DNA from: CAZASK01 sp964487845
Lineage (GTDB): Bacteria > Chlamydiota > Chlamydiia > Chlamydiales > FEN-1388
Assembly (NCBI GenBank): GCA_964487845.1
Contig: CAZASK010000002.1
Coordinates: 51,692-115,691, forward strand
Length of the DNA: 64,000 nt
Direction of reading: 5' to 3'
How positions within the stretch are numbered: the stretch's first letter is position 1; each line of letters opens with the position of its first letter. The notes beneath the pieces were generated by a model. It did not search any database, was not told the origin of the DNA, and saw only the letters and a list, made by a program, of their open reading frames with translations. This document shows, piece by piece, positions 26,133 to 34,008 of the stretch. The translations under genes were made by a program, and so were the position numbers.

Positions 26133-27096
26133 ACGAGTTGTGTGTGGATTCATACTTCTTACCACTTGCATGTCCCGTGCGCTGAGTGTGCAAACAAAAG
26201 ATGTGGGTATAAGTCAGCGGCAGGATGAGCTACCTTTGCTTCACTGTTCTCAACTGGAAAAACAAAACCAATTGATGACCTCGTTTTCTGAAAAAGAGAG
26301 CGAACAAGATGTAAAGAGAGTACTTGTCGTGGAGGTAAGCAGGCAATGGCCACCTGCTTGTGAAACAAATCTTGTCGCTGTAGAAAGAGTCAATCACTGG
26401 TCACCTGCTTGTGAAATAAGTCTTATTGCCGTAGAAAGAGTCAATAGTATAGGGGCAGTAGTCTGTCTTGAGAAGAGCTTTATCGCTGTTGAGCGAATAA
26501 GTTGTATAGAGCCCTTTCAAGTGCTAGAGATGGAAGAGAGCGAGATTGCCTTTCTGGAGCATCCGGAAACACTTGTTGCTGCATCCTCAGTTGCTCATCG
26601 CTCGACACTCATGCAAATGAGATGGAGCTCATTTTTCCCGGTGTCTAAGAGGTTTCGCGAAATATATGGGCACCGAATTTCAGATTTCCAAATAGAGATA
26701 TCGAGGGATATAGAGGGTCCATATAGTGGGTGGGTCAATTTTGACTGGCTTACAAAACAGAGACATGTAGGTGGTTGCTGTAGAACAAGAGTTCGCCTGC
26801 GACAGATCAGTTTTGGGCTTAAGTGGGCATATCCCTTTTTAGATTGTATGGACGCGTATCTTGGTTTTGGGCCATCTCTTGGGAAAATTACGCTTCATAA
26901 CAAGTCCTGCTGTGTCAGACAGCGTAAATCTAAATATTTGATCGGCCTGATGGTGAAATCGGGAGTAAGATGCTATATTTCAGAAGAAATTTTTATCGAC
27001 TTTTTTGTAGACTATCTCCTGCAGAGAGTCCATTTCGATCACCACTTAGAGGTTGGTGGTTTGAAAGCTGGTATTGGATTCGGTGTCAGATTTTAA
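26125..27096 (+). CDS. Exported protein with predicted outer-membrane barrel C-terminus
   Basis: Starts at ATG 26125 inside the end of the repeat gene (8-bp overlap), so the two are coupled. The 323-residue protein has a signal peptide (about 1-22, CGFILLTTCMSRALS). Next comes a region (about 60-140) with three imperfect short repeats around AVERVN and WSPACE, then a C-terminal half with alternating hydrophobic beta-strand pattern and many aromatic residues (FQIEISRDIEG, ISFGLKWAYPF, YLIGLMVKSGV). It ends in GIGFGVRF; a terminal phenylalanine is typical of BAM-inserted barrels. It could anchor or export its giant neighbour. No family recognised. Confidence 0.6.
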   Translation: MIKRVVCGFILLTTCMSRALSVQTKDVGISQRQDELPLLHCSQLEKQNQLMTSFSEKESEQDVKRVLVVEVSRQWPPACETNLVAVERVNHWSPACEISLIAVERVNSIGAVVCLEKSFIAVERISCIEPFQVLEMEESEIAFLEHPETLVAASSVAHRSTLMQMRWSSFFPVSKRFREIYGHRISDFQIEISRDIEGPYSGWVNFDWLTKQRHVGGCCRTRVRLRQISFGLKWAYPFLDCMDAYLGFGPSLGKITLHNKSCCVRQRKSKYLIGLMVKSGVRCYISEEIFIDFFVDYLLQRVHFDHHLEVGGLKAGIGFGVRF

Positions 27097-27120
27097 ATTT
27101 GTGTTGTATGTAGCAGATAC

Positions 27121-28905
27121 ATGAAAACATTTCGCCTGAAAATTATAGCAAGTTACGCACTGCTTCTTGTTATATTTTTAAGTTCTATCTTCCCGATTAT
27201 CACACAATCTGTGCAAAAAATTGTAGTCCAGTCTATGGAAGAGGCGGCAGATGCTCTTGTCTCTACTATTCAACAAGCAGATGACGAAGCTGCAATTTCC
27301 AGAATCATGAAATATCAAAAATCGAGGCTTTTTTTTAGAATAGGAATCATCAATGACAAATTGCAGCTGATTTATGATTCTCATACAAAACATCTGTTTG
27401 GTTCGACACTTTTCCCTTTTCAATTTATCACACATCCTGAGGTAGAAGAGGCATTGCGAGGAGAGGTGGGTTATTCTGAAAAATACTCTTCTGCTCTTGA
27501 GCAAACGCTCGTGAATATAGCAAAAAAATTTGATTTTCACGGTAAGTCTTATATTATCCTCCTCTCTTTCCCACAATACTACATTCAAGAGCTGAGAAAT
27601 AACTTTGAATATGGATTTATCTTCTTTTCTTCTGCGATCTTAATTCTTTTTAGTGTAATGACGGCACTTATTTTTTATCATTTTACAACACCGATTAAGC
27701 AGATACTGTTAGCGATACTTCCATATCAACAGGGTAAATCAACGACAATTCCCGAAATCCATCTCAAAACGTATTTGAAAGATGAATTCTCGCAGCTAGC
27801 AGATACTTTAAATTCGCTTTCTAGGAAAATTAGCCATCAAATAGATACCTTGACGCATGAACATAATGAAAAAGAAGCGCTTTTACAAACGCTCGCAGAG
27901 GGGGTTCTTGCAGTAGATAGCAATATGTGTATTATCTATGCGAATCATAATGCTCAAAGATTATTGCGTTTGAGTCCTCGTTCTGTGGGGCAAAGTTTTC
28001 CTGAATTAGATCACCCGAGGTGCACTGCTTTTTTGAAAAAAGCAAAGGAAACAGAAAAGGTCGTAAACGAAATTATCGATATTACTCTGAATCATACAAA
28101 AATGTATTTGAATGTTGTGACGACACCACTGAAAAATGGTGGAGCACTCCTTGTTCTTCATGATATGACTACCCAGTATAAGCTTATTGAGATGAGAAAA
28201 GACTTTATTGCAAATGCATCTCATGAGCTAAAAACGCCGATTACTATTATACGAGGCTTTGCCGAGACTCTCCATGAAAATCCCCATCTTGCAATAGATA
28301 CAGTGCGAGATATTACCGAAAAAATTGTCAGAAATTGTAGGCGCATGACAAAAACAATTAAGAATTTACTTACGCTCGCAGATATCGAAAAATTGCCGAC
28401 GTTTAAGCTTCAACATTGCGATATGCATGAACTTATCGCAGCTTGTAAAAATTCGCTGTTGGCCATATATCCAGAAGCGCGTGTTACCATCCACTCTGAT
28501 GTCAGTATCCAGTATTATTTAGATGTAGAACCGGAGTTGTTAGAAGTAGCATTCTTTAATTTGCTTGATAATGCCGCAAAATACTCAAAAGAAACGCCTG
28601 AGATTGATATTTTTCTTACGAAAAAAGCGCGCGGAGTAGAGATCACTATTCAAGATAGAGGAATCGGTATACCAAAGCAAGATTTGGAGCATATTTTCCA
28701 AAGATTCTACACAGTGAACAAAACGCAATCAAAAAAGCTAGGTGGATCTGGGCTTGGACTTTCTATTGTAGAGACCATTATTCAAAAACATTTTGGGACT
28801 ATAGCGGTTGAGTCAACAGTTGGAGAGGGATCGCGGTTTACGGTATTTCTTCCAGATGATATTCACAATACGCTCTCTTGTGAGCACGAGACAAAACACG
28901 TGTAA
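27121..28905 (+). CDS. PhoR-like sensor histidine kinase
   Basis: Membrane sensor kinase of 594 residues: first membrane segment (about 8-28), extracytoplasmic region (29-155), second membrane segment (about 157-180), HAMP-like linker, PAS domain (about 255-345, LAEGVLAVDSNM), HisKA with phospho-acceptor H368 in ASHELKTPI, and HATPase_c with N-box FFNLLDNAAKYS, G1 DRGIGIP, F-box IFQRFY and G2 GGSGLGLSIV. All catalytic motifs are intact. The closest relatives by layout are PhoR/VicK kinases. No response regulator is encoded in this window, so it is an orphan locally. The glycosyltransferase gene begins 2 bp after its stop. The signal sensed is unknown. Confidence 0.9.
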   Translation: MKTFRLKIIASYALLLVIFLSSIFPIITQSVQKIVVQSMEEAADALVSTIQQADDEAAISRIMKYQKSRLFFRIGIINDKLQLIYDSHTKHLFGSTLFPFQFITHPEVEEALRGEVGYSEKYSSALEQTLVNIAKKFDFHGKSYIILLSFPQYYIQELRNNFEYGFIFFSSAILILFSVMTALIFYHFTTPIKQILLAILPYQQGKSTTIPEIHLKTYLKDEFSQLADTLNSLSRKISHQIDTLTHEHNEKEALLQTLAEGVLAVDSNMCIIYANHNAQRLLRLSPRSVGQSFPELDHPRCTAFLKKAKETEKVVNEIIDITLNHTKMYLNVVTTPLKNGGALLVLHDMTTQYKLIEMRKDFIANASHELKTPITIIRGFAETLHENPHLAIDTVRDITEKIVRNCRRMTKTIKNLLTLADIEKLPTFKLQHCDMHELIAACKNSLLAIYPEARVTIHSDVSIQYYLDVEPELLEVAFFNLLDNAAKYSKETPEIDIFLTKKARGVEITIQDRGIGIPKQDLEHIFQRFYTVNKTQSKKLGGSGLGLSIVETIIQKHFGTIAVESTVGEGSRFTVFLPDDIHNTLSCEHETKHV

Positions 28906-28907
28906 AT

Positions 28908-29702
28908 ATGACAGATAAATACAAAAATAATAGTGTAGCAAGCATCAAAATAAGCGTTACAATTCTTACAAAAAATAGCTCCTTACATATACAAAAAGTA
29001 CTCGACTCATTACAGCGATTTGATGAAGTAGTTGTGTATGATACAGGATCGCATGATGATACGCTCATTATTGCCGAGCAGTATCCAAATGTGAAAATAT
29101 CCCGCGGTGAATTCATTGGATTTGGTCCAACACACAATAGAGCAACTGAGCAGGCAAGACATGACTGGATTCTCTCGATTGATAGTGATGAAGTGATGAC
29201 TCAGGACCTTGTAGAGGAAATTGCAGCGCTTCAACTCAGAGGCTCAGCGGTCTACTCAATCGCTAGGAATAATTTTTATCGAGGAAAGTGGATTACCGGC
29301 TGCGGGTGGTATCCAGATCGCGTAGTTCGCCTCTATAATAGAAGGAGCACTTCTTTTAGTGATGATTTAGTTCATGAAAAAGTGATACTGAATCAGTGTA
29401 CTTTGCGAAAATTGCGTGCTCCACTGCTGCATTATCCATATCATACAATCGATGATTTTTTAAGAAAAATGCAGAGTTATAGCACTTTGTTTGCACAGCA
29501 AAACCAAGGTAGGAAAAAGGGTTCTTTTCTGCAGGCGATCGGGCATGGGCTAGCGGCATGTTTTAAAAGCTATATATTGAAACGAGGCATCATGCTTGGG
29601 AGTGAAGGCCTTGAAATTTCTTTGTATAACGGCATTACTGCTTATTACAAATATTTGAAACTTCGAGATCTTGATGTGATCAAGGATAGAAGTCGCTTGT
29701 GA
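28908..29702 (+). CDS. Family 2 glycosyltransferase (WaaE/KdtX-like)
   Basis: Probable cytosolic-face sugar transferase in lipopolysaccharide-core or surface-glycan synthesis. The 264-residue protein has the GT-A start SVTILTKNSSLHIQKVLDSL, nucleotide-sugar contacts in VVVYDTGSHDDT, the SIDSDEV metal motif and the WaaE-like segment GCGWYPDRVVRLYNRR followed by LVHEKV. The translation start lies 2 bp after the kinase stop, so the two form an operon. The 3' end overlaps convergent mutY by 58 bp, the longest tail overlap in the window. The acceptor is not predictable. Confidence 0.85.
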   Translation: MTDKYKNNSVASIKISVTILTKNSSLHIQKVLDSLQRFDEVVVYDTGSHDDTLIIAEQYPNVKISRGEFIGFGPTHNRATEQARHDWILSIDSDEVMTQDLVEEIAALQLRGSAVYSIARNNFYRGKWITGCGWYPDRVVRLYNRRSTSFSDDLVHEKVILNQCTLRKLRAPLLHYPYHTIDDFLRKMQSYSTLFAQQNQGRKKGSFLQAIGHGLAACFKSYILKRGIMLGSEGLEISLYNGITAYYKYLKLRDLDVIKDRSRL

Positions 29703-30727
29703 GCTGATGAAAATGGCAGCTCTGAGAGTATTTCGAAAGGATGCCACTCAAAGTTATCTATTTCTTTTCGACTAGCCACGAATATTTTTGGATAGAGGCT
29801 CACGCGATATTTAGTAAATGACTGTGGAATGCTGGGAAGTGAGTGCGTATGCGTGACAGCAAGTTGCAAAGTCTCTTCAATATGCCTTACTGCAACATCT
29901 GCGGAAAATCCATCTGGCTGTGATTCAAAATAGGGAAACTCATAGAGCCCTGCCATGATTTTACCAGAGGCTACTCTTTTCAATAGGAGTGTATCTCCCG
30001 CAATAATGATGGCTACATCACGAAATAGTTTTTCATACAGAATCTTTTTCTTGCCAAAAGGAAGAAGGTGTGTGTGTTGTGTGTGATGCGCTCTGCAGCT
30101 ATTTTGTAAAGGACAAGAGGAGCAGAGGGGATTTTTTGGCAGACACACTGTAGCGCCAAGCTCTATCAGAGCTTCTGCTATCTCAAAGCCTCTTGATGTC
30201 GGGATCAGGCTATCTGCGTGTTCTTGAATGAGAGTACGAGTTTTGGGCTTTGAGATATCGTCTAGTATGGCAAAGTAGCGAGCAATCACTCGAACAACAT
30301 TCGCATCTACAGCCGCAATATTTTGCTCAAATGCAAAGGCCAGTAGCGCATGTGTTGTGTAAGGGCCTAGCCCTTTTATAGCAAGCAGGACGGCTCTATT
30401 ATTTGGAATATTACCTTGGTGGTCTCTCAGAAATGTCTGAGCCATAGCGTGTAGAGAGCGAGCTCTTGAATAATATCCCAGCCCTTCCCAGACTTTATAT
30501 ACTTCATCGAGATGAGCTTCTGCCAGAGATTGTAGGGTTGGAAACCGTGTCATCCAACGTTCATAAAAGTGTATCACACGCGAAACCTGTGTCTGCTGTA
30601 GCATGACTTCAGATACAAGAACAGAATAGGGAGTTTTATCTATACGCCAGGGTAAAGAGCGTCTATGGGTTAAAAACCAGAGACGCAGTGATTCACTGGC
30701 AATTACATGTTCTGCGAGCAGGGACAT
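29645..30727 (-). CDS. mutY: A/G-specific adenine DNA glycosylase
   Basis: Removes adenine mispaired with 8-oxoguanine. The 360-residue protein has the catalytic glutamate region VSEVMLQQTQVSRV, a helix-hairpin-helix (LLAIKGLGPYTTHALLA), the catalytic aspartate in AAVDANVVRV, and the iron-sulfur loop CLPKNPLCSSCPLQNSC (C-x6-C-x2-C-x5-C). A NUDIX-like C-terminal domain follows. Length is normal. In the hairpin, tyrosine-threonine-threonine replaces the more common YTA sequence; this is probably neutral. It overlaps the convergent glycosyltransferase by 58 bp. Confidence 0.95.
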   Translation of the reverse strand: MSLLAEHVIASESLRLWFLTHRRSLPWRIDKTPYSVLVSEVMLQQTQVSRVIHFYERWMTRFPTLQSLAEAHLDEVYKVWEGLGYYSRARSLHAMAQTFLRDHQGNIPNNRAVLLAIKGLGPYTTHALLAFAFEQNIAAVDANVVRVIARYFAILDDISKPKTRTLIQEHADSLIPTSRGFEIAEALIELGATVCLPKNPLCSSCPLQNSCRAHHTQHTHLLPFGKKKILYEKLFRDVAIIIAGDTLLLKRVASGKIMAGLYEFPYFESQPDGFSADVAVRHIEETLQLAVTHTHSLPSIPQSFTKYRVSLYPKIFVASRKEIDNFEWHPFEILSELPFSSAHKRLLSLITSRSRSFKYL

Positions 30728-30787
30728 AGGTTTGTATTTTTAGGGCATATTGTACCAGTCGGGAAAGATTAAGAGCATTCAGTTTCG

Positions 30788-32020
30788 CTATTTAGAGGGA
30801 GCCTGACTAGCTTCATGGAGGGTAGAATTTTTGAGTAAATCATCGATCGATGTGCAATCACAAATTTTTTCGTAAAATTGCGTTCTCACCTTTGTGTTCG
30901 GTATCCAGATAGAAGAGGTACATTTTGATTTCCAATTCTTTTGTACCCATTTAAAAAAATATTCCTGTAAGTCTTTATTTTTTGATTGCTTCAAAGCTAA
31001 TACTATAATTTTCAAATCAGGCGATGTCATCTTAGTTATGCAGTCTCTAATAGCAATAGAAAAGTTCTTTTCATTCATAGCTTCCCGTGAAAGTGTTGAT
31101 AAAAGTTCTTTTGATAATCCCGGTACATTACGCAAGAATGATTCCAATTCCAATTCATGCTTAGGCCAGAGAAATTTTACTTTCTCACACAGCATTTTTT
31201 CCAAATGTTTCGTGTCAGAGGTTGTCAGGTTAAGATCATATATTATTTTGTACATCGCTCTTTTTTCTTTAACGAGTAGTGTCCATATTTCAGGATGGGT
31301 TTTGGATGCACATTCATTTAAAATAATTTGTTTAAGCTCTTTTTTCACTTGAGAAAGCATTGGTTGAATTGTTGTGTTTTGTAATGTTTGGTCTATATGC
31401 TGAATGAGTATTTTCTTAAAATTCTCATCTGATTCATCATAAGGAGTTATTGCAGCTATTTTTTCTCTGAATTCCTGTATCTTCGCAATTTCAGAATTAT
31501 CTTTATTTCTGTTTAATATTGACTCAACTTGTTTGAGATCAATCTGCTGCTTCAAAAATGTAGCTATTTTTTCATTGAGTGCTTTTCTGTAGCTAGTTGT
31601 GTTGAAAAATTTTCTTATTCTAGCAAACCGAATTTCGGAGTGAGCTTTTTTTTGCGCTGCCTTTTCGAGAAAATTATTATACGATATAACGAAGTTTTTA
31701 ATTTTATTACTTAAAGCACCATCTTTTAAATCGGCTGGCTTCAGGTTCCCTATTAATTCTGTGAATGAGCTTTTTAAGGTAGTTATGTTTTTCGAGAACG
31801 TATACATTTTTTTCTCGCGCAGCAACTTCATACGAGCGGGTAGATTTTTACGGACAGCCATCTTGTCAGCAAATGAAAATGTGCCATCTTCTTCTTTCTT
31901 TAAAAGAATACTCTCTGAGAGAGGGGTCATTTTCTTTACCGACCGAGCTGACTTTGCAACATCATTTGTAACATCTGTCCATGAGTCCAGAAGTCTATTG
32001 AGTTTGTCTACCGGCTCCAT
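30788..32020 (-). CDS. Unknown helical protein, AT-rich gene
   Basis: No family recognised. The 410-residue protein is charged and almost wholly helical in character, with no signal peptide, membrane segment or known motif. Sequence such as FVISYNNFLEKAAQKK and LKQIILNECASKTHPEIW suggests helical bundles or short coiled coils. The gene looks more AT-rich than neighbouring mutY and uses many AAA/TTT codons, consistent with accessory or transferred origin. It ends 60 bp from mutY and starts 24 bp after the small membrane-protein gene on the same strand. The features are compatible with a secreted effector, but this is only a guess. Upstream AGGAGACATGAATGG gives a good ribosome site. Confidence 0.6.
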   Translation of the reverse strand: MEPVDKLNRLLDSWTDVTNDVAKSARSVKKMTPLSESILLKKEEDGTFSFADKMAVRKNLPARMKLLREKKMYTFSKNITTLKSSFTELIGNLKPADLKDGALSNKIKNFVISYNNFLEKAAQKKAHSEIRFARIRKFFNTTSYRKALNEKIATFLKQQIDLKQVESILNRNKDNSEIAKIQEFREKIAAITPYDESDENFKKILIQHIDQTLQNTTIQPMLSQVKKELKQIILNECASKTHPEIWTLLVKEKRAMYKIIYDLNLTTSDTKHLEKMLCEKVKFLWPKHELELESFLRNVPGLSKELLSTLSREAMNEKNFSIAIRDCITKMTSPDLKIIVLALKQSKNKDLQEYFFKWVQKNWKSKCTSSIWIPNTKVRTQFYEKICDCTSIDDLLKNSTLHEASQAPSK

Positions 32021-32044
32021 TCATGTCTCCTAAAAAATAGCATG

Positions 32045-32428
32045 CTATTCATCCGATGACTTATCATCAAAGGGTCCTGATATCATATTGCCGAACAAGG
32101 GGCGCACAAATGCTCCAAAGGCAACTCCGATACAAAGCCCTGGTGAAGCAATCAGAAGTGCAATACCAGCTGCTACAATAACAAAGCCTCTAAAAATGCC
32201 TTCTTCTGCAAGATACTCCTTGAAAGCTGTGCATTTTTCCTTGGCCTCACGAGAAAAGTAGATGCCGAGGATGCATCCTACTACGATTCCTCCCATAAAT
32301 CGATCAAAAATAGAGTAGATGAGGCCTACGAAGAGCATAAGATAGGCAATAGCATCCCACTTATTGTTTTGGATAAAGGCCATTAAATTGTTCATAGATG
32401 GGTCTTTTTTTGGTTCAGGTGATGACAT
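32045..32428 (-). CDS. Small unknown membrane protein
   Basis: The chosen start (MSSPEPKKDPSMN..., 127 residues) has GGAG 8 nt upstream; the longer in-frame start lacks a ribosome site. The protein has two closely spaced hydrophobic stretches (about 24-60, AIAYLMLFVGLIYSIF and GGIVVGCILGIYF), a short charged loop, another hydrophobic segment (about 83-110, FVIVAAGIALLIASPGLCIG) and an acidic tail. No domain recognised. It may be co-transcribed with the helical protein gene downstream and is divergent from the gsp cluster. Confidence 0.55.
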   Translation of the reverse strand: MSSPEPKKDPSMNNLMAFIQNNKWDAIAYLMLFVGLIYSIFDRFMGGIVVGCILGIYFSREAKEKCTAFKEYLAEEGIFRGFVIVAAGIALLIASPGLCIGVAFGAFVRPLFGNMISGPFDDKSSDE

Positions 32429-32556
32429 AGGTAGCTCTCCTTTTGCTATAACCCAAATTAGCTTCATCTCAAAGCCCTTATTTGGGTGTGGTCATATTTA
32501 CTTTATTCTGATACATTTTTTTTTCAGATTTGTCAAAGTATAACTATTTTTTTTAT

Positions 32557-34008
32557 ATGGAAGTGGGACCTTCGCTCTTGCGAAACATCAATATACTCTT
32601 ATTCATCCTGACGATAGGAGCAGCTGGCGCAACCTTTTTGCCGGATGCTACCACAACAGATGAGACTCCTTCTGGAGTCATCCAAGAGCCACAGTCTTTG
32701 CTTCCATCCGGTAGCCTTAGGCGCTCACAAGATCAATATGATGCTATTACAGGGCCGTTTTTGGCATTGGCAACGGGTAAAAGCGAGGGAAAACTCGCAG
32801 ATTTGCGCTCTTGCTTGCTATTTTTTGGTAAAAATTTGCGACCCGACAATATGAAAGAGCGGCTTGCTGTATTAATGAGTATCCGAGGTGAGGGTACTCC
32901 TGTCGTTGTTTTCCCTGAGGAAAAGATTTATCTCGAGTTTCAGCGTAAAAATGGGGCCGTAAAGTGGTCTTTTAGTGCAAATAACCAGCCAACAAATGCC
33001 TGGTTTACAGCAACTGTACAAAATGAACGTGTTGAGTCTCAAAGAGGCGGCGCTGAAAGTAGCCAAGATGTCTTGCATGTGCATTTTTGTATGAGAAATA
33101 AAGATGGCAAAATAATTCAAGAGCCTCAGGAGAATGCGCACTTTGTTTTAAGAGAGCAGCCAATACCGCCTATTATGCCTATAGCGTCATCATGGAAGAT
33201 AGGTAATGAAACCGTAGATCATGGTTATTTGATGAGGCAAAAAGTAAAATGGTGTGGGCAAGATCTGTTTTTGCAGATGTATGGCGGCGATGAATATCGG
33301 TTTACACAAAACAAGGAGCGATTGCAGTTTGACAAGGAGGCAAGTGAATATGCGTGTTTTATCTCAGAGGGTGATACACTCTCATATGAGAATGGGAAAT
33401 GGGTAAATCTTCCATTGGGTATTGCCACGCAAGGAAAGCCTTTACTTGTTGTTCGAAAAATCGAAGAGAAAAAAATAGTATTTGATTTGTGGGATGAAGA
33501 GGGAAAAAGAAGAATTAATCAAGAGGTGACAAAGACACAAGAGCCTGCTATGACTGTGCAGTCGCTCGATATCAAGCTTATGGGGGCACGCTCAAAAACG
33601 AGTTGGCTTGTCTCGATAAGGGGAAAAAGAACTCTTGTGCATGCAGATGATTGGATCATTTTTGATCAAAATAAATTTGAAATTATTGAGACGGAAGAAG
33701 AGATAGATGAGTATATTCAAGGGGCCTTAAAAGTAGAGATGGTGGTCCTAGAAGGAATGGAGAGAGATCAGCAGGGAGCCTATTTGAAAGCTCATGTTTT
33801 TTCGCCATCACATGCTCAATCGCAATCGATTCGAATTACCATGCAGCCTCCAGCGAATCAAAAAGCGCAAGAGATAACAAAAAAAATAACGCCCACAGAA
33901 CAGCAAGAAAAACATTCTCCTCTCGATGCAAAAGATGAAGAAGGAAATGATGAGGACGATGAGTTTGATGAAGAAGAGGATTCGGAAGATGAATTTGAAT
34001 ATATGTAA
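32557..34008 (+). CDS. Unknown exported protein, first gene of the gsp cluster
   Basis: The chosen ATG (MEVGPSLLRN...) gives 483 residues with an N-terminal hydrophobic segment (about 9-30, INILLFILTIGAAGATF) that may be a signal peptide or anchor. The rest is beta-rich, and the last ~50 residues are very acidic (EEGNDEDDEFDEEEDSEDEF). The gene overlaps gspD by 20 bp, so it is the first member of the secretion operon. In Chlamydia an unassigned gene also sits just before gspD; the position suggests a GspC-like or pilot role in reaching the secretin, but no GspC signature is visible. No Shine-Dalgarno is clear at this start. Confidence 0.6.
   Translation: MEVGPSLLRNINILLFILTIGAAGATFLPDATTTDETPSGVIQEPQSLLPSGSLRRSQDQYDAITGPFLALATGKSEGKLADLRSCLLFFGKNLRPDNMKERLAVLMSIRGEGTPVVVFPEEKIYLEFQRKNGAVKWSFSANNQPTNAWFTATVQNERVESQRGGAESSQDVLHVHFCMRNKDGKIIQEPQENAHFVLREQPIPPIMPIASSWKIGNETVDHGYLMRQKVKWCGQDLFLQMYGGDEYRFTQNKERLQFDKEASEYACFISEGDTLSYENGKWVNLPLGIATQGKPLLVVRKIEEKKIVFDLWDEEGKRRINQEVTKTQEPAMTVQSLDIKLMGARSKTSWLVSIRGKRTLVHADDWIIFDQNKFEIIETEEEIDEYIQGALKVEMVVLEGMERDQQGAYLKAHVFSPSHAQSQSIRITMQPPANQKAQEITKKITPTEQQEKHSPLDAKDEEGNDEDDEFDEEEDSEDEFEYM

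Noticed and set aside
17578..27096. Accessory block 17.6-27.1 kb as an integrative element at tRNA-Arg
   Set aside because: No integrase, no direct repeat of the tRNA end and no transposase were found; only the solitary 18-mer hints at recombination.
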